Assembly (NCBI GenBank): GCA_003216595.1
Contig: QCIQ01000001.1
Coordinates: 62,001 to 126,000 of the forward strand
Reading direction: 5' to 3'
DNA length: 64,000 nt
Source: Prochlorococcus sp. AG-402-M18
GTDB taxonomy: Bacteria; Cyanobacteriota; Cyanobacteriia; PCC-6307; Cyanobiaceae
Part shown: positions 43,177 to 53,812 of the stretch, piece after piece
How the letters are laid out: each line of letters begins with the position of its first letter
Numbering within the stretch: the first letter of the stretch is position 1
Translations under genes and position numbers: made by a program
The notes under the pieces: model-generated
The model's input: the letters and a program-made list of their open reading frames with translations, nothing else
Databases searched by the model: none
What the model was told of the DNA's origin: nothing

Positions 43177-44214
43177 ATGACCCCATTAAATCCTATTACT
43201 TTTTCAGTGATTCTCGAATCACTTCTTTCAGCGAATGATTTAACTGAAGAGCAATCTAATTATTTAATGAATTCATGGCTCGAAAATAAAATTGAACCAG
43301 TCCAAACGGGAGCTTTCTTAGCGGCATTTAGAGCAAAGGGGGTTTCTGGCGATGAACTTTCTGTAATGGCAAAAATACTTCAAAATGCCTCTATCACCCC
43401 CTCAGATCTTCCATCCTTTGATTTGGTTGATACATGTGGTACAGGTGGTGATGGAGCTAACACATTCAATATTTCTACAGCTGTTGCTTTTGTCTCAGCT
43501 GCTTTAGGAGTGAAAATAGCTAAACATGGAAATCGAAGTGCAAGTGGCAAGGTTGGATCAGCTGATGTCCTAGAGAATTTAGGATTACCTTTAAATGTTT
43601 CTTCCGAAAAAGCTATTGAAGCTTTAAAGAGTTTTGGTATTACTTTTCTTTTCGCTCCTTCTTGGCACCCTGCATTGGTAAATCTTGCTCCTTTAAGAAA
43701 AAGCTTAGGAGTAAGAACTATTTTTAATTTGCTCGGACCTTTAGTCAACCCACTTAGACCGAACTCTCAAGTATTGGGAGTAGCCAAAGCAGATTTGCTT
43801 GATCCAATATCAATAGCTTTAAAGGGGATGGGGCTTAAAAGAGCTGTAGTTGTTCATGGTGCTGGTGGTCTTGATGAGGCTTCATTAGCAGGGTCTAATC
43901 ACTTTCGGTTCTTAGATAAAGATGTTATTAAGTCTGAAATTATTAACCCTACTGATCTTGGACTTACTGAAATCTCTAATGAAAGTTTGAAAGGTGATGA
44001 TATACAAGCTAATTCTCAAATTCTAATGTCATTACTTAAAGGAGAAGGAAATAAATATCATAAAGAAGTCGTAGCATTAAATACTGCTCTTGTTTTATGG
44101 GTATCAGGATCTGAGGATGATTTAAGTTCAGGTGTCAAACGATCATTAGATTGTTTGAATACAGATAAATCATGGCTCCTCTTCAAGCAGTTAAGAGATT
44201 TTTTAGCGATCTAA
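43177..44214 (+). CDS. trpD: anthranilate phosphoribosyltransferase
   Basis: 345 residues. Transfers phosphoribose to anthranilate in tryptophan synthesis. The PRPP loop [18 protein letters not shown] and the [18 protein letters not shown] segment are diagnostic. Full length. Twenty-nine bases upstream of carA on the same strand, so the two are probably cotranscribed. Confidence 0.96.
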   Translation: MTPLNPITFSVILESLLSANDLTEEQSNYLMNSWLENKIEPVQTGAFLAAFRAKGVSGDELSVMAKILQNASITPSDLPSFDLVDTCGTGGDGANTFNISTAVAFVSAALGVKIAKHGNRSASGKVGSADVLENLGLPLNVSSEKAIEALKSFGITFLFAPSWHPALVNLAPLRKSLGVRTIFNLLGPLVNPLRPNSQVLGVAKADLLDPISIALKGMGLKRAVVVHGAGGLDEASLAGSNHFRFLDKDVIKSEIINPTDLGLTEISNESLKGDDIQANSQILMSLLKGEGNKYHKEVVALNTALVLWVSGSEDDLSSGVKRSLDCLNTDKSWLLFKQLRDFLAI

Positions 44215-44243
44215 TTCTTTTAACCTTATAAACCATAGTTCTT

Positions 44244-45398
44244 ATGTTTTTTGACACTGATAGCTCTGCAATATTGTTATTAGAGGATGGAACCTATTTT
44301 GAAGGATTATCTTTTGGAGCAGTAGGCACTATTACTGGAGAAGTCGTATTTAATACTGGTATGACAGGATATCAGGAGGTCATAACTGATCCAAGTTATT
44401 ATGGTCAGCTTATTACCTTTACCTACCCAGAGATCGGAAATACTGGAGTCACTTCTGAGGATAATGAATCATCACAGCCTTCCGTTAAAGGGGTGATAGC
44501 TCGTCAAGTTTCAAAAATTTCAAGTAACTGGAGACATGAAATTTCTTTTGAAAAATGGCTAAATGATGAAAATGTTGTTGGAATTCATGGAATAGATACA
44601 AGAGCACTTGTTAGACATTTAAGAGAATCAGGTTCTTTGAATGGAATTATTTCATCAGACTCAAACTCTTCGATAGCTGAATTATTTTCACTTTTACAAA
44701 AATATCCTTCAATGAGTGGTCTGAATCTTGTCGATAAAGTTACAACGAAAAGCTCTTTTAAGGTTAATTCAAGCTGTTCGGTTTCATTTGATAGGAGAAT
44801 TAAAAATATTCAAAAAATTCCATACAAAATTGTCGCTATAGATTTTGGGATAAAGCAATCTATATTAGATCGTTTAGTTGCTCATGGTTGTGAAGTAACT
44901 GTCTTGCCTGCAAATGCTGATATATCAGATGTCTTAGCGTTATCTCCTGAAGGAGTTTTCCTTTCTAATGGCCCTGGTGATCCATCTACAGTTGATAGTG
45001 GTATTAATCTTGCTAAAAATTTAATTGAATACAATAAACTACCAATATTTGGAATTTGCCTAGGACATCAGATACTTGGATTAGCTTTAGGTGGAAAAAC
45101 TTTCAAACTTTCTTATGGGCATAGAGGTTTAAATCATCCATGTGGATTGAATGGAAAAGTTGAAATTACAAGTCAAAATCATGGTTTTGCTTTAAATTCA
45201 GAATCTCTTAGTCCTGAAAAAATAAAAATTACACGACTAAATTTAAATGACAACACAGTTGCCGCTATTTCAGTGATTGATAAGCCTTTCTTTGGTGTTC
45301 AATATCACCCTGAAGCAAGCCCAGGACCTCACGATGCTGATCATCATTTTAATCATTTCGTAACCTTAATAGAAGAACGAAGAAGAATCGTGGATTAA
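44244..45398 (+). CDS. carA: carbamoyl-phosphate synthase small subunit
   Basis: 384 residues: an N-terminal CPSase domain ([14 protein letters not shown]) and a class I glutamine amidotransferase domain with the nucleophile in [16 protein letters not shown] and the His/Glu pair in YHPEASPGP. Supplies ammonia to CarB. Complete triad, normal length. Confidence 0.97.
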   Translation: MFFDTDSSAILLLEDGTYFEGLSFGAVGTITGEVVFNTGMTGYQEVITDPSYYGQLITFTYPEIGNTGVTSEDNESSQPSVKGVIARQVSKISSNWRHEISFEKWLNDENVVGIHGIDTRALVRHLRESGSLNGIISSDSNSSIAELFSLLQKYPSMSGLNLVDKVTTKSSFKVNSSCSVSFDRRIKNIQKIPYKIVAIDFGIKQSILDRLVAHGCEVTVLPANADISDVLALSPEGVFLSNGPGDPSTVDSGINLAKNLIEYNKLPIFGICLGHQILGLALGGKTFKLSYGHRGLNHPCGLNGKVEITSQNHGFALNSESLSPEKIKITRLNLNDNTVAAISVIDKPFFGVQYHPEASPGPHDADHHFNHFVTLIEERRRIVD

Positions 45399-45512
45399 TT
45401 TGGTTTCTATCACTACACTTCCATCATGAAGTCATAGGGGACTAATCCCATAACTGAATTACAACGACTTACTGTTTCTCTTAGAGGTGGTTTTAGCCAG
45501 CAAAGTGGTTGT

Positions 45513-45815
45513 TTGGTGATTAATTTCACTGGTCAACTAGATGCATATTCAGAGAAGCAATTCACTACATATATCAATGAAGTTTTAGCTTCTAATCAAC
45601 TATCAGTCGTAATTGATTTAACTAATATCGATTTCATTGATTCTTGTGGCCTTGGTGCCATGGTTCAAGCAGCTAAAAAATGTACTCATTCAAAAAGATC
45701 ATTTAACGTTGTGGGAAATCCTAGAGTCATTCAAACAATTAAACTTGTTCGTTTAGAGGAATTCCTTCATTTGGCAACAGATCTGAATACTGCAATTAGT
45801 AATTTATCAGCTTGA
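45513..45815 (+). CDS. STAS-domain anti-sigma factor antagonist
   Basis: The STAS fold is clear: VINFTGQLDAYSEKQF, VVIDLTNIDFIDSCGLGAMVQAAK with the phosphorylatable serine in DSCGLG, and a C-terminal helix. Such proteins release sigma factors or act in carbon/nitrogen partner-switching cascades. GTG 45513 is the first canonical start I trust, but it cuts off the first strand of the fold. In-frame codons back to 45438 read T-E-L-Q-R-L-T-V-S-L-R-G-G-F, so the true start may be ATA at 45450, preceded by AGGGG. Confidence 0.8.
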   Translation: MVINFTGQLDAYSEKQFTTYINEVLASNQLSVVIDLTNIDFIDSCGLGAMVQAAKKCTHSKRSFNVVGNPRVIQTIKLVRLEEFLHLATDLNTAISNLSA

Positions 45816-46210
45816 CTGATTGGATTCGCTCTTACAAATCAACCATTTCTCCCGATGGTTTGGGCCCTCTTCAATTGGCTTGGTTGGGTGACGCTGTATG
45901 GGAGATGCATCAAAGGTTGCGATATTGCAATAGTCCAATGCGTTCGAAGGATCTTCATAATGCGGTTGTTAATGAGGTGAATGCATCCAGTCAAGCTAGG
46001 GCAATCAGCAAAATCGAACCTTTTTTAACTGATACTGAAAAAGATTTCCTTAGAAAAGGTAGAAACAAGGCAGGGAAAGGTCCCAAAAATGTAGATGCAG
46101 CGACATATGCAATTGCTACCGGATTTGAGACTATTGTTGGATGGTTGTTTTTGAAAAATCCAAATCGGCTTGCTGATTTATTCGATCTTCTTGATCGACC
46201 CATTAACTAG
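45812..46210 (+). CDS. mrnC: mini-ribonuclease III
   Basis: 132 residues, a stand-alone RNase III catalytic domain without the RNA-binding domain: LQLAWLGDAVWEMHQRL near residue 20 carries the metal-binding aspartate, and AGKGPKNVDAATYAIATGFETIVGWLF the second acidic cluster. In Bacillus, Mini-III matures 23S rRNA. It starts with TTG overlapping the STAS stop (TTGA), implying coupling. The next gene is also an rRNA-modifying enzyme. Confidence 0.88.
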   Translation: MTDWIRSYKSTISPDGLGPLQLAWLGDAVWEMHQRLRYCNSPMRSKDLHNAVVNEVNASSQARAISKIEPFLTDTEKDFLRKGRNKAGKGPKNVDAATYAIATGFETIVGWLFLKNPNRLADLFDLLDRPIN

Positions 46211-46227
46211 AAATTAGTTCTTATAAA

Positions 46228-47478
46228 ATGAGTTATCGCTTCAATAAAGACACTACCAATTCAAGAAACTCTTCATCTAATAAACGAAGTAATAAATATT
46301 TTCGTCAAGATAATGATTCCAAAAGGTCTAATTTTAATGATCGAAGAAGAGCAAATAATAAAAATAATCGTCTTTCATCTGATCAAGTAAATCACTACTC
46401 ATTCGATAAAGAATTATCTGAACGATCAAGAAGTACTAATAAGGCACATTCAGATTACAGAGGATCAAATCGACATGAAAGAAAATTGACTAACTCTTCA
46501 TACAGAAATCAAAATCCTCAGGAAACTACTAATTACAGAGGATCCAATAGATTTGAGAGAAAATCAACTAATTTTTCATATAGAAATCAAAATTCTCAAG
46601 AAAATAACAATTACAGAAGAGCAGAAAAAAAAGAACCTCTTTCATATTCGGAAAGTTTTGCCAAAACGGTAAGTGATGATTTGATTTGGGGTCGTCATTC
46701 AACTGAGGCAGCTCTTTTGGGTGGCAGAGCAATTCATAGGATTTGGTGTACCTCTGAATTACGAAGTTCTTCAAAGTTTTTTCAACTTCTCAAAGAATCA
46801 AAATCTTCTGGTGTCTTGGTTGAAGAAGTTTCATGGTCAAGGCTTGGACAGCTCACGAATGGCGCTGTTCATCAAGGAATAGTTGTACAAATTGCCGCAT
46901 CAAAAACACATGACTTGAAGAAATTAATAGATGCTTGCAAAGCTTTTGGAGATTCATCCTTGCTATTGGCCTTAGATGGCTTAACTGATCCACAGAATCT
47001 TGGAGCAATAATTCGATCTGCCGAAGCTCTCGGTGCTCAAGGCTTAATCCTTCCACAAAGACGCAGTGCAGGATTAACAGGATCCGTAGCAAAAGTTGCT
47101 GCAGGAGCTCTGGAACATTTGCCTGTTGCTAGAGTTGTTAATTTAAATAGGTCTTTGGAGAAATTGAAAGATGAAGGTTATACAATTGTTGGCCTTGCTG
47201 AGGAAGGACCTTCTACTTTATCTGAAATCAAATTTCAAGGTCCCTTAGTTGTTGTTGTTGGGTCTGAAGATAAAGGAATTTCTCTAATAACAAGAAGGTT
47301 GTGTGACCAGTTAGTAAGGATTCCTCTTAAGGGAGTGACTACAAGCCTTAATGCATCAGTAGCTACCTCCATTTTCTTATATGAAGTGGCTAGGTCTAAA
47401 TGGATGCGCTCAATCTCTGGACAAGATCCTTCTCCTAGATTATTGAAACCTCAGATTTCAACTGAAAATAATAACTAA
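46228..47478 (+). CDS. TrmH/SpoU-family RNA 2'-O-methyltransferase (RlmB-like)
   Basis: 416 residues. The C-terminal 260 form the SpoU enzyme: LALDGLTDPQNLGAIIRSAEALGA (motif 1), VVVVGSEDKGIS (motif 2) and LNASVATSIFLYEVAR (motif 3), with an N-terminal ribosomal-L30e-like substrate domain (IWGRHSTEAALLGG). Residues 1 to about 140 are a disordered serine/arginine/asparagine-rich tail with a 26-residue tandem repeat. The likely target is a ribosomal G2251-type guanosine, inferred from family. Confidence 0.9.
   Translation: MSYRFNKDTTNSRNSSSNKRSNKYFRQDNDSKRSNFNDRRRANNKNNRLSSDQVNHYSFDKELSERSRSTNKAHSDYRGSNRHERKLTNSSYRNQNPQETTNYRGSNRFERKSTNFSYRNQNSQENNNYRRAEKKEPLSYSESFAKTVSDDLIWGRHSTEAALLGGRAIHRIWCTSELRSSSKFFQLLKESKSSGVLVEEVSWSRLGQLTNGAVHQGIVVQIAASKTHDLKKLIDACKAFGDSSLLLALDGLTDPQNLGAIIRSAEALGAQGLILPQRRSAGLTGSVAKVAAGALEHLPVARVVNLNRSLEKLKDEGYTIVGLAEEGPSTLSEIKFQGPLVVVVGSEDKGISLITRRLCDQLVRIPLKGVTTSLNASVATSIFLYEVARSKWMRSISGQDPSPRLLKPQISTENNN
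46456..46611 (+). repeat. two tandem 78-bp repeats inside the methyltransferase gene
   Basis: Units at 46456-46533 and 46534-46611, with a partial third beginning at 46612, encode 26-residue copies starting YRGSNR and containing SYRNQN. The period is 26 codons, so the frame is kept. The copies have diverged in several codons, indicating an old duplication. Confidence 0.85.
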
Positions 47479-47704
47479 TGCCTTTAAAACTAAATTCGAA
47501 AAGAATCGTATATTTTTTATAGTTTTATTAGGATTTTTAAAATTTCATAATCAAATTATATTATTAATTACTTCTCTCACAGGTTTTTAAACTCATCATT
47601 TTTCACTTCAAATAAATCTTTCATCATCAAGTGAACATAATATTCCTTTTTTATTTGATAAAAATCTAGTTAAGTAAGTATGATAATTAAAATGCTGTTT
47701 ACTT

Positions 47705-47935
47705 ATGGGTCCCATCAGGGCTCTTCGAAGCTTAGGTAATAGTTTTGGCTTGGCCTGGTGGGCTAAGGTTGAGACAATTCAACCTGAGGTTACTTATTGG
47801 TTTGGCCCATTTCTCACTCGTCGTAGTCTGAAAGTTAGATTAAATAGATTTGTAGAAGACCTTTCTGCAGAGTCACCTCAAAAAATAAATCATAGTTTAA
47901 TTAGGTGTCGTCGTAACGAGCCTCTTACGTCATAA
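47705..47935 (+). CDS. DUF1816 protein
   Basis: 76 residues. LAWWAKVETIQPEVTYWFGPFLTRRSLKVRLNRFVEDLSAESP and a final RNEPLTS match the cyanobacterial DUF1816 family (WW-EI-T---P--TYYFGPF---EA). Relatives resemble small phycobilisome linker-like domains, but Prochlorococcus lacks phycobilisomes, so the role here is open. The 226 bases upstream hold nothing else that I can support. Confidence 0.82.
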   Translation: MGPIRALRSLGNSFGLAWWAKVETIQPEVTYWFGPFLTRRSLKVRLNRFVEDLSAESPQKINHSLIRCRRNEPLTS

Positions 47936-47964
47936 GCTTAAAAATATTTTTTTTCTAATTTTTA

Positions 47965-49425
47965 ATGACTTTTGCAGACTTACGCCAGAAATTGAAAAGT
48001 GGTGAAGTCTCTTCCAAAGAGCTTGTTCAAGAAAAAATCAAACGAATAAAGGAATTAGATCCTACTTTGAATTCCTTTTTAACGGTTAATGCTGATCAGG
48101 CATTAACCGATGCTGAAGAAATAGATAAAAAAATATCCTCTGGCGAAAGTCTTCCGACTTTGTCAGGAATCCCATTGGCCTTCAAGGACAACCTTTGCAC
48201 AAAAGGAATTAAAACGACTTGTGCTAGCAAGATTTTGGGTAACTTTGTTCCCCCATATGAGTCGACAGCCACGAAAAAGCTTTTGAATGCAGGAGCAATA
48301 ATGATTGGTAAGACAAACATGGATGAATTTGCGATGGGAAGTTCTACTGAAACCTCTGCCTTTGGTCCTACTTTAAATCCATGGGACATATCTAAAGTTC
48401 CAGGAGGAAGCTCAGGTGGTAGTGCAGCATCAGTTGCCGCTGAATTATGTTACGGATCTCTTGGCTCTGATACTGGCGGTTCAATCCGACAACCTGCTTC
48501 ATTTTGTGGTGTAGTTGGAATGAAACCAACTTATGGTCGTGTTAGTCGATGGGGATTAATAGCTTTTGCTAGTTCTTTAGATCAGGTTGGTCCGTTTGCG
48601 AATAATGTTTCTGATGCTGCTGAAATCTTGCAGGTAATCTCTGGCAAAGATGATTTTGATTCAACTACTGTTGATGTTCCTGTCCCCAATTATTTAGAGA
48701 TACTTTCTAAGTCAATTAAGGGCATAAAAATAGGTTTAATTGATAACTGCTTTGAACATGAAGGTTTAGCCTCTGATGTTAAAGAGTCCGTTCTTGGCTC
48801 TGCTTCGTTGCTTGAAAACTTAGGTGCAGAGATCATTAATGTCTCTTGTCCTCGCTTTAATGATGGAATAGCTACTTATTACGTTATTGCCCCATCAGAA
48901 GCTTCGGCGAATCTCGCTAGATACGACGGAGTTAAATATGGATTCCGCTCGGAAGATGAACAAACTCTCATCGATATGACCACTAAAAGTCGGGCACTTG
49001 GTTTTGGAAGTGAAGTTAAACGAAGAATTCTTATAGGAACCTACGCCCTATCCGCAGGCTATGTAGATGCTTACTACAAGAAAGCCCAGCAAGTTAGAAC
49101 TTTGATACGAAGAGACTTTGATGATGCTTTCAAAAAAGTAGATGTTTTGTTGGCTCCCACAGCTCCAACTACTGCTTTTGGTTTTGGAGATAATATTGAC
49201 AACCCTATGGCTATGTACTTATCAGATTTATTGACGATCCCAGCTAATTTAGCTGGATTGCCAGCTATCAGTCTTCCATGTGGTTTTGATAAATCAGGTT
49301 TACCAATAGGTTTACAGCTTATAGGTAACGTTTTTGAAGAAGGTAAGCTTCTTCAAGTTGCTAGTCAATTTGAGAAAGCTGCCGAGGTTTACAAAAATAG
49401 ACCTAAAACAGACTTCACATTATAA
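47965..49425 (+). CDS. gatA: aspartyl/glutamyl-tRNA amidotransferase subunit A
   Basis: 486 residues, amidase signature enzyme that makes Gln-tRNA (and Asn-tRNA) by amidation. The Ser-Ser-Lys triad is visible: the lysine in LAFKDNLC and serines in [14 protein letters not shown] and [16 protein letters not shown]. Full length. Followed by the dnaE promoter. Confidence 0.96.
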   Translation: MTFADLRQKLKSGEVSSKELVQEKIKRIKELDPTLNSFLTVNADQALTDAEEIDKKISSGESLPTLSGIPLAFKDNLCTKGIKTTCASKILGNFVPPYESTATKKLLNAGAIMIGKTNMDEFAMGSSTETSAFGPTLNPWDISKVPGGSSGGSAASVAAELCYGSLGSDTGGSIRQPASFCGVVGMKPTYGRVSRWGLIAFASSLDQVGPFANNVSDAAEILQVISGKDDFDSTTVDVPVPNYLEILSKSIKGIKIGLIDNCFEHEGLASDVKESVLGSASLLENLGAEIINVSCPRFNDGIATYYVIAPSEASANLARYDGVKYGFRSEDEQTLIDMTTKSRALGFGSEVKRRILIGTYALSAGYVDAYYKKAQQVRTLIRRDFDDAFKKVDVLLAPTAPTTAFGFGDNIDNPMAMYLSDLLTIPANLAGLPAISLPCGFDKSGLPIGLQLIGNVFEEGKLLQVASQFEKAAEVYKNRPKTDFTL

Positions 49426-49428
49426 AGC

Positions 49429-49456
49429 TTGAACCACTTTATGTGGAGGATATAAT
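49429..49456 (+). promoter_or_regulatory. sigma70-type promoter of dnaE
   Basis: TTGAAC (49429-49434), 16 bases, TATAAT (49451-49456). This is close to consensus and lies 41-68 bases before the dnaE ATG. It predicts a transcript start near 49463, right at the palindrome. Confidence 0.6.
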
Positions 49457-49460
49457 TATC

Positions 49461-49482
49461 GCTACACTATATGCAGTGTAGC
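49461..49482 (+). promoter_or_regulatory. palindrome at the 5' end of the dnaE transcript
   Basis: GCTACACT and AGTGTAGC are perfect 8-bp arms around ATATGC, ending 14 bases before the dnaE start. Placed at or just after the predicted transcription start, it could be an operator or a 5' hairpin that shields the mRNA and affects initiation. No U-tract follows, so it is not a terminator. Confidence 0.5.
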
Positions 49483-49496
49483 TTAATGCGATATTA

Positions 49497-52400
49497 ATGG
49501 CTTTTGTTCCTATTCATAATCATAGTGACTACAGCCTGCTTGATGGAGCCAGTCAACTCCCTTTAATGGTTCGAAGGGCAAAGGAATTGGGGATGCCAGC
49601 TCTAGCCCTAACTGATCATGGAGTAATGTATGGCGCGATTGAATTATTGAAGTTGTGTAAGGCCGCAAATATAAAGCCAATTATTGGGAATGAGATGTAC
49701 GTTATCAATGGTTCAATTGATGACCCTCAGCCCAAAAAAGAGAAAAGATATCATCTTGTTGTTGTTGCGAAAAATCAAATTGGTTATGAGAATCTTGTTA
49801 AATTAACAACACTTAGTCATTTGAACGGTGTAAGAGGTAGAGGCATCTTTTCAAGACCGTGTATAGATAAGTCTTTGTTCATGAAATATAGTGAGGGATT
49901 AATTTGTTCAACAGCTTGCTTAGGTGGTGAAATTCCACAAGCGATATTAAAAGGAAGAAATGATGTCGCTAGAGATGTTGCGGCCTGGTATAAAGAAATT
50001 TTGGGTGATGATTTTTATCTTGAAATTCAAGACCATGGATCAATTGAGGATAGAATTGTTAATAGTGAAATAGTTAAAATATCTGAAGAGCTTGATATTC
50101 AAATCATAGCTACTAATGATGCACATTATGTGTCAAAAAATGATATTGAAGCACATGATGCATTGATTTGTGTTTTGACTGGGAAATTGATTAGTGATCA
50201 AAAAAGATTAAGATATACAGGGACTGAATATATTAAATCTGAAGAGGAAATGAGAAGTTTATTTACTGATCATTTAGACAAGAATATCATAAACAGTGCA
50301 ATCGAAAATACCGTTAAACTATCAAACAAGGTTGAAGAATATAAAATATTAGGGACTTATAAGATGCCTAATTTCCCTATACCTAATGGATACAAACCAA
50401 TCGATTATCTTAAGGCGATAGCTATCAAAGGTTTGAAAGAAATATTAGATATTAATAAATTTGAGAATTTCCCAAGTGCTTATAAAGAAAGACTTGATTA
50501 TGAGTTAGACGTAATAGACAAAATGGGTTTCCCTACTTATTTTCTTGTGGTGTGGGATTATATAAGGTTTGCAAGAGAAAAAAATATTCCTGTAGGTCCA
50601 GGTAGAGGTTCAGCAGCTGGCTCCTTAGTCGCTTTTTCTCTTCATATAACTAATATTGATCCAGTAGAAAATGGATTATTATTTGAAAGATTTCTCAATC
50701 CTGAGAGAAAATCAATGCCTGATATTGATACTGATTTTTGTATTGAAAGACGTGGTGAAGTCATTGATTATGTTACTAAAAAGTATGGTGAAGATAAAGT
50801 TGCACAGATAATTACTTTTAACAGAATGACATCTAAAGCTGTTTTGAAAGATGTTGCTCGTGTCCTTGATATTCCCTATGGAGATGCAGACCGTTTAGCG
50901 AAATTAATTCCAGTTGTAAGGGGCAAGCCTGCAAAATTGTCATCTATGATTTCAAAAGAATCTCCAAATAAGGATTTCTATGAAAAATACAATAATGATT
51001 CAAGAGTAAAGAAATGGGTTGATATGGCAATGAGGATAGAAGGGACAAATAAGACTTTTGGTGTACATGCGGCAGGTGTAGTTATTGCGGCTAATTCACT
51101 TGATACTTTAGTTCCTCTTCAACGAAACAATGATGGACAAATAATCACTCAATACTTTATGGAAGATATTGAATCACTTGGCCTTTTGAAGATGGATTTT
51201 CTAGGTCTTAGAAATCTTACAATGATCGAAAAGACAATTAGTTTAGTTGAGAAATCAATTGGTAAGAGATTAGATCCTGATTCTTTGCCTTTCACAGATG
51301 AAAAAACATTTGAATTACTTTCTAGGGGTGATTTAGAAGGGATTTTTCAACTTGAATCCAGTGGAATGAGACAAATAGTAAAAGATCTAAAACCCTCATC
51401 TCTTGAGGATATTTCATCAATTCTTGCCCTTTATCGTCCAGGTCCTCTTGATGCAGGATTAATTCCTAAATTTATAAATAGAAAACATGGTAAGGAGAGT
51501 ATAGATTTTCAACATCAGTCACTAGAGCCTATCTTAAGTGAGACTTATGGAATCATGGTTTATCAAGAGCAGATCATGAAGATCGCACAGGATTTAGCAG
51601 GATATTCGCTTGGTCAAGCAGATTTATTAAGAAGAGCAATGGGTAAGAAAAAAGTTTCCGAAATGCAGCGTCATAGAACGATCTTTGTTGATGGAGCTGT
51701 TAAGAATGGCGTTTCAGCCATTCTTGCTGACCAATTATTTGATCAAATGGTTTTGTTTGCTGAATATTGCTTTAACAAAAGTCATTCAACTGCTTATGGT
51801 GCCGTTACCTATCAGACTGCTTATTTAAAAGCACATTTTCCTGTCGCATATATGGCAGCATTGCTTACAGTTAATGCTGGCTCGACTGAAAAGATTCAAA
51901 GATACATTTCTAACTGTAATTCAATGGGCATAAACGTAATGCCTCCAAATATAAATACCTCTGGTGTTGATTTCACTCCAAAAAATAATTCAATTCTTTT
52001 TGGTTTTTCAGCGGTCAAAAATTTAGGTGATGGTGCAATTAGAAAAATTATTAGCTCTAGAGATAAAGATGGCGAATTTACTTCATTAGCACAATTCTGT
52101 GATCGAATTTCACTTAGTGCCGTCAATCGAAGAGGACTTGAGGCTTTGATACATAGTGGAGCGTTTGATTGTTTTGAAGAAAATGCAAATCGTGCTCAGC
52201 TTATTGCTGATTTGGATTTAATTATTGAATGGGCTTCTTCTAGAGCAAAAGATAGAGCTAGCGGCCAAGGCAATCTTTTCGATCTTTCTATTTCCACAAA
52301 TACAGAATCATCACCTGCTGATGATTCTTCATCAGCTCCAAAGGCGAAACAAGTCAATGATTACCTTCCTTCAGACAAACTTAAATTAGAAAAAGAGCAT

Positions 52401-53015
52401 GTTGGATTCTATCTATCTGATCATCCTTTGAAGCAACTTTCAGAACCTGCAAAATTGATTGCTCCTATCAGCCTTGGTTCTTTAGAAGAGCAAAAGGATA
52501 AGTCAAAAGTTAGTGTTATTGCAATGATTCCAGAGATGAGAGAAGTCACAACTAGAAAAGGTGACAGGATGGCGATTATTCAATTAGAGGATTTAACTGG
52601 TTCTTGTGAGGCGGTTGTCTTCCCAAAAAGTTATGAAAGATTATCTGACCATTTGATGGTTGAAACGAGGTTATTGATATGGGGCAGCGTAGACAGGAGA
52701 GATGAAAGTGTTCAATTGCTTATTGATGACTGCCGTGAAATTGATGATTTAAGATTTCTCCTAATTGATCTGCGTCCTGATCAAGCTACAGATATAAATA
52801 TTCAGCATAAATTAAGAGAATGCCTTTCTAAAAATAGACCTTCCAGGAATGAATTAGGCGTAAGAATCCCTGTAGTAGCCTGTCTAAAGGACAAAAATAA
52901 TACTAGATATGTTCGATTGGGCGATCAGTTTTGCGTAAAGGACACTGACTTAGCGTTGGATTCACTGTCTAAGAATTCATTCATAGCAAGATCAAGTAAA
53001 AGTCTTGTAATTTAA
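49497..53015 (+). CDS. dnaE: DNA polymerase III alpha subunit, uninterrupted
   Basis: 1172 residues, the replicative polymerase. An N-terminal PHP domain ([32 protein letters not shown]) is followed by the polymerase core with [19 protein letters not shown] and the VYQEQIM region, and by an OB-fold near the C-terminus. Many cyanobacteria split dnaE into two genes joined by a trans-splicing intein; here it is one open frame with no intein. This matches Prochlorococcus. Confidence 0.96.
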   Translation: MAFVPIHNHSDYSLLDGASQLPLMVRRAKELGMPALALTDHGVMYGAIELLKLCKAANIKPIIGNEMYVINGSIDDPQPKKEKRYHLVVVAKNQIGYENLVKLTTLSHLNGVRGRGIFSRPCIDKSLFMKYSEGLICSTACLGGEIPQAILKGRNDVARDVAAWYKEILGDDFYLEIQDHGSIEDRIVNSEIVKISEELDIQIIATNDAHYVSKNDIEAHDALICVLTGKLISDQKRLRYTGTEYIKSEEEMRSLFTDHLDKNIINSAIENTVKLSNKVEEYKILGTYKMPNFPIPNGYKPIDYLKAIAIKGLKEILDINKFENFPSAYKERLDYELDVIDKMGFPTYFLVVWDYIRFAREKNIPVGPGRGSAAGSLVAFSLHITNIDPVENGLLFERFLNPERKSMPDIDTDFCIERRGEVIDYVTKKYGEDKVAQIITFNRMTSKAVLKDVARVLDIPYGDADRLAKLIPVVRGKPAKLSSMISKESPNKDFYEKYNNDSRVKKWVDMAMRIEGTNKTFGVHAAGVVIAANSLDTLVPLQRNNDGQIITQYFMEDIESLGLLKMDFLGLRNLTMIEKTISLVEKSIGKRLDPDSLPFTDEKTFELLSRGDLEGIFQLESSGMRQIVKDLKPSSLEDISSILALYRPGPLDAGLIPKFINRKHGKESIDFQHQSLEPILSETYGIMVYQEQIMKIAQDLAGYSLGQADLLRRAMGKKKVSEMQRHRTIFVDGAVKNGVSAILADQLFDQMVLFAEYCFNKSHSTAYGAVTYQTAYLKAHFPVAYMAALLTVNAGSTEKIQRYISNCNSMGINVMPPNINTSGVDFTPKNNSILFGFSAVKNLGDGAIRKIISSRDKDGEFTSLAQFCDRISLSAVNRRGLEALIHSGAFDCFEENANRAQLIADLDLIIEWASSRAKDRASGQGNLFDLSISTNTESSPADDSSSAPKAKQVNDYLPSDKLKLEKEHVGFYLSDHPLKQLSEPAKLIAPISLGSLEEQKDKSKVSVIAMIPEMREVTTRKGDRMAIIQLEDLTGSCEAVVFPKSYERLSDHLMVETRLLIWGSVDRRDESVQLLIDDCREIDDLRFLLIDLRPDQATDINIQHKLRECLSKNRPSRNELGVRIPVVACLKDKNNTRYVRLGDQFCVKDTDLALDSLSKNSFIARSSKSLVI

Positions 53016-53024
53016 ATTAAATTT

Positions 53025-53465
53025 TTAACTAGAAATATCTTTTTGACTTGTTTTGAATGCATCTTTAATCCTATTGATATTTGGCTTTATGTTTTCAAAA
53101 CCAAAAAAACTTCCTGGATTAAAATCCCAACTCGCGGAGAGTATTCCATAACTTAAACCTAATAAGCCTACCAAAAAACATATTGCTGAACTGACAAGAG
53201 TGAGTGTTGGAGATATTTCAGCAATACCTTTACTGATTAAATAATAACTCCCAATAAATACTCCCATGCCACTTAGGGTTGGAATACCTGTCGTAAAAGC
53301 TATTCTTCTTGCCATTCTATTTGCAACATAGCTTGGTATTCCTGATTTTTCTCTACTATTTTTTGAAGATTTCTTTGAAACTATTTTTGGCGCAGTGTTG
53401 TTGCTGGAGAATCCTATGTTTAGTTCTTTAGGTTGCTCCTTCTTGTTTTGTTTTGCACCTTTCAT
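53025..53465 (-). CDS. PAM68-like photosystem II assembly protein
   Basis: 146 residues. The PAM68/DUF3464 signature is IPSYVANRMARRIAFTTGIPTLSGM followed by two spans (GVFIGSYYLIS and SAICFLVGLLGLSYGILSASW) and the WDFNPGSFFG segment. Homologues help assemble photosystem II (insertion of CP47 and related steps). The N-terminal 40 residues are a basic, disordered tail. It is 27 bases downstream of rpsO on the same strand. Confidence 0.9.
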   Translation of the reverse strand: MKGAKQNKKEQPKELNIGFSSNNTAPKIVSKKSSKNSREKSGIPSYVANRMARRIAFTTGIPTLSGMGVFIGSYYLISKGIAEISPTLTLVSSAICFLVGLLGLSYGILSASWDFNPGSFFGFENIKPNINRIKDAFKTSQKDISS

Positions 53466-53492
53466 TAGCTTCTCGTAATCTAGTACCAGTAA

Positions 53493-53762
53493 TTATCCTC
53501 TAATAGCTAATTTTTCTATGAGCTCTGTATATCTTTTTTCACTTTTAGTTCGTACATAACCTAAAAGTCTTTTGCGCTGTCCAATCATTTTAAGCAATCC
53601 TTGCCTTGAGGAGAAATCATGGATATTGTCTTGAAGATGTTTGCTTAATTTTGAGATCCTTGTGGTAAGCATCGCAACTTGAACTTCTACTGAACCAGTA
53701 TCAGTTGGATGTACTTGATGTGTGTTGATTAGCTTTTGTTTCTCTTCTGTGCCAAGTGACAT
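53493..53762 (-). CDS. rpsO: 30S ribosomal protein S15
   Basis: 89 residues, full length. Signature segments [27 protein letters not shown] and [23 protein letters not shown] are unmistakable. Primary 16S rRNA binder organising the central domain. Part of a minus-strand run with ruvA upstream and the PAM68-like gene downstream. Confidence 0.97.
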   Translation of the reverse strand: MSLGTEEKQKLINTHQVHPTDTGSVEVQVAMLTTRISKLSKHLQDNIHDFSSRQGLLKMIGQRKRLLGYVRTKSEKRYTELIEKLAIRG

Positions 53763-53812
53763 TTGTTTAGCTTTTCTTATTCTTGAAGTCTAATTTAATC
53801 CCTAGCCTTCTA

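Noticed and set aside
49497-53015. Possible intein or split point in dnaE
   Set aside because: Polymerase motifs run continuously with no inserted domain and no break in the frame.
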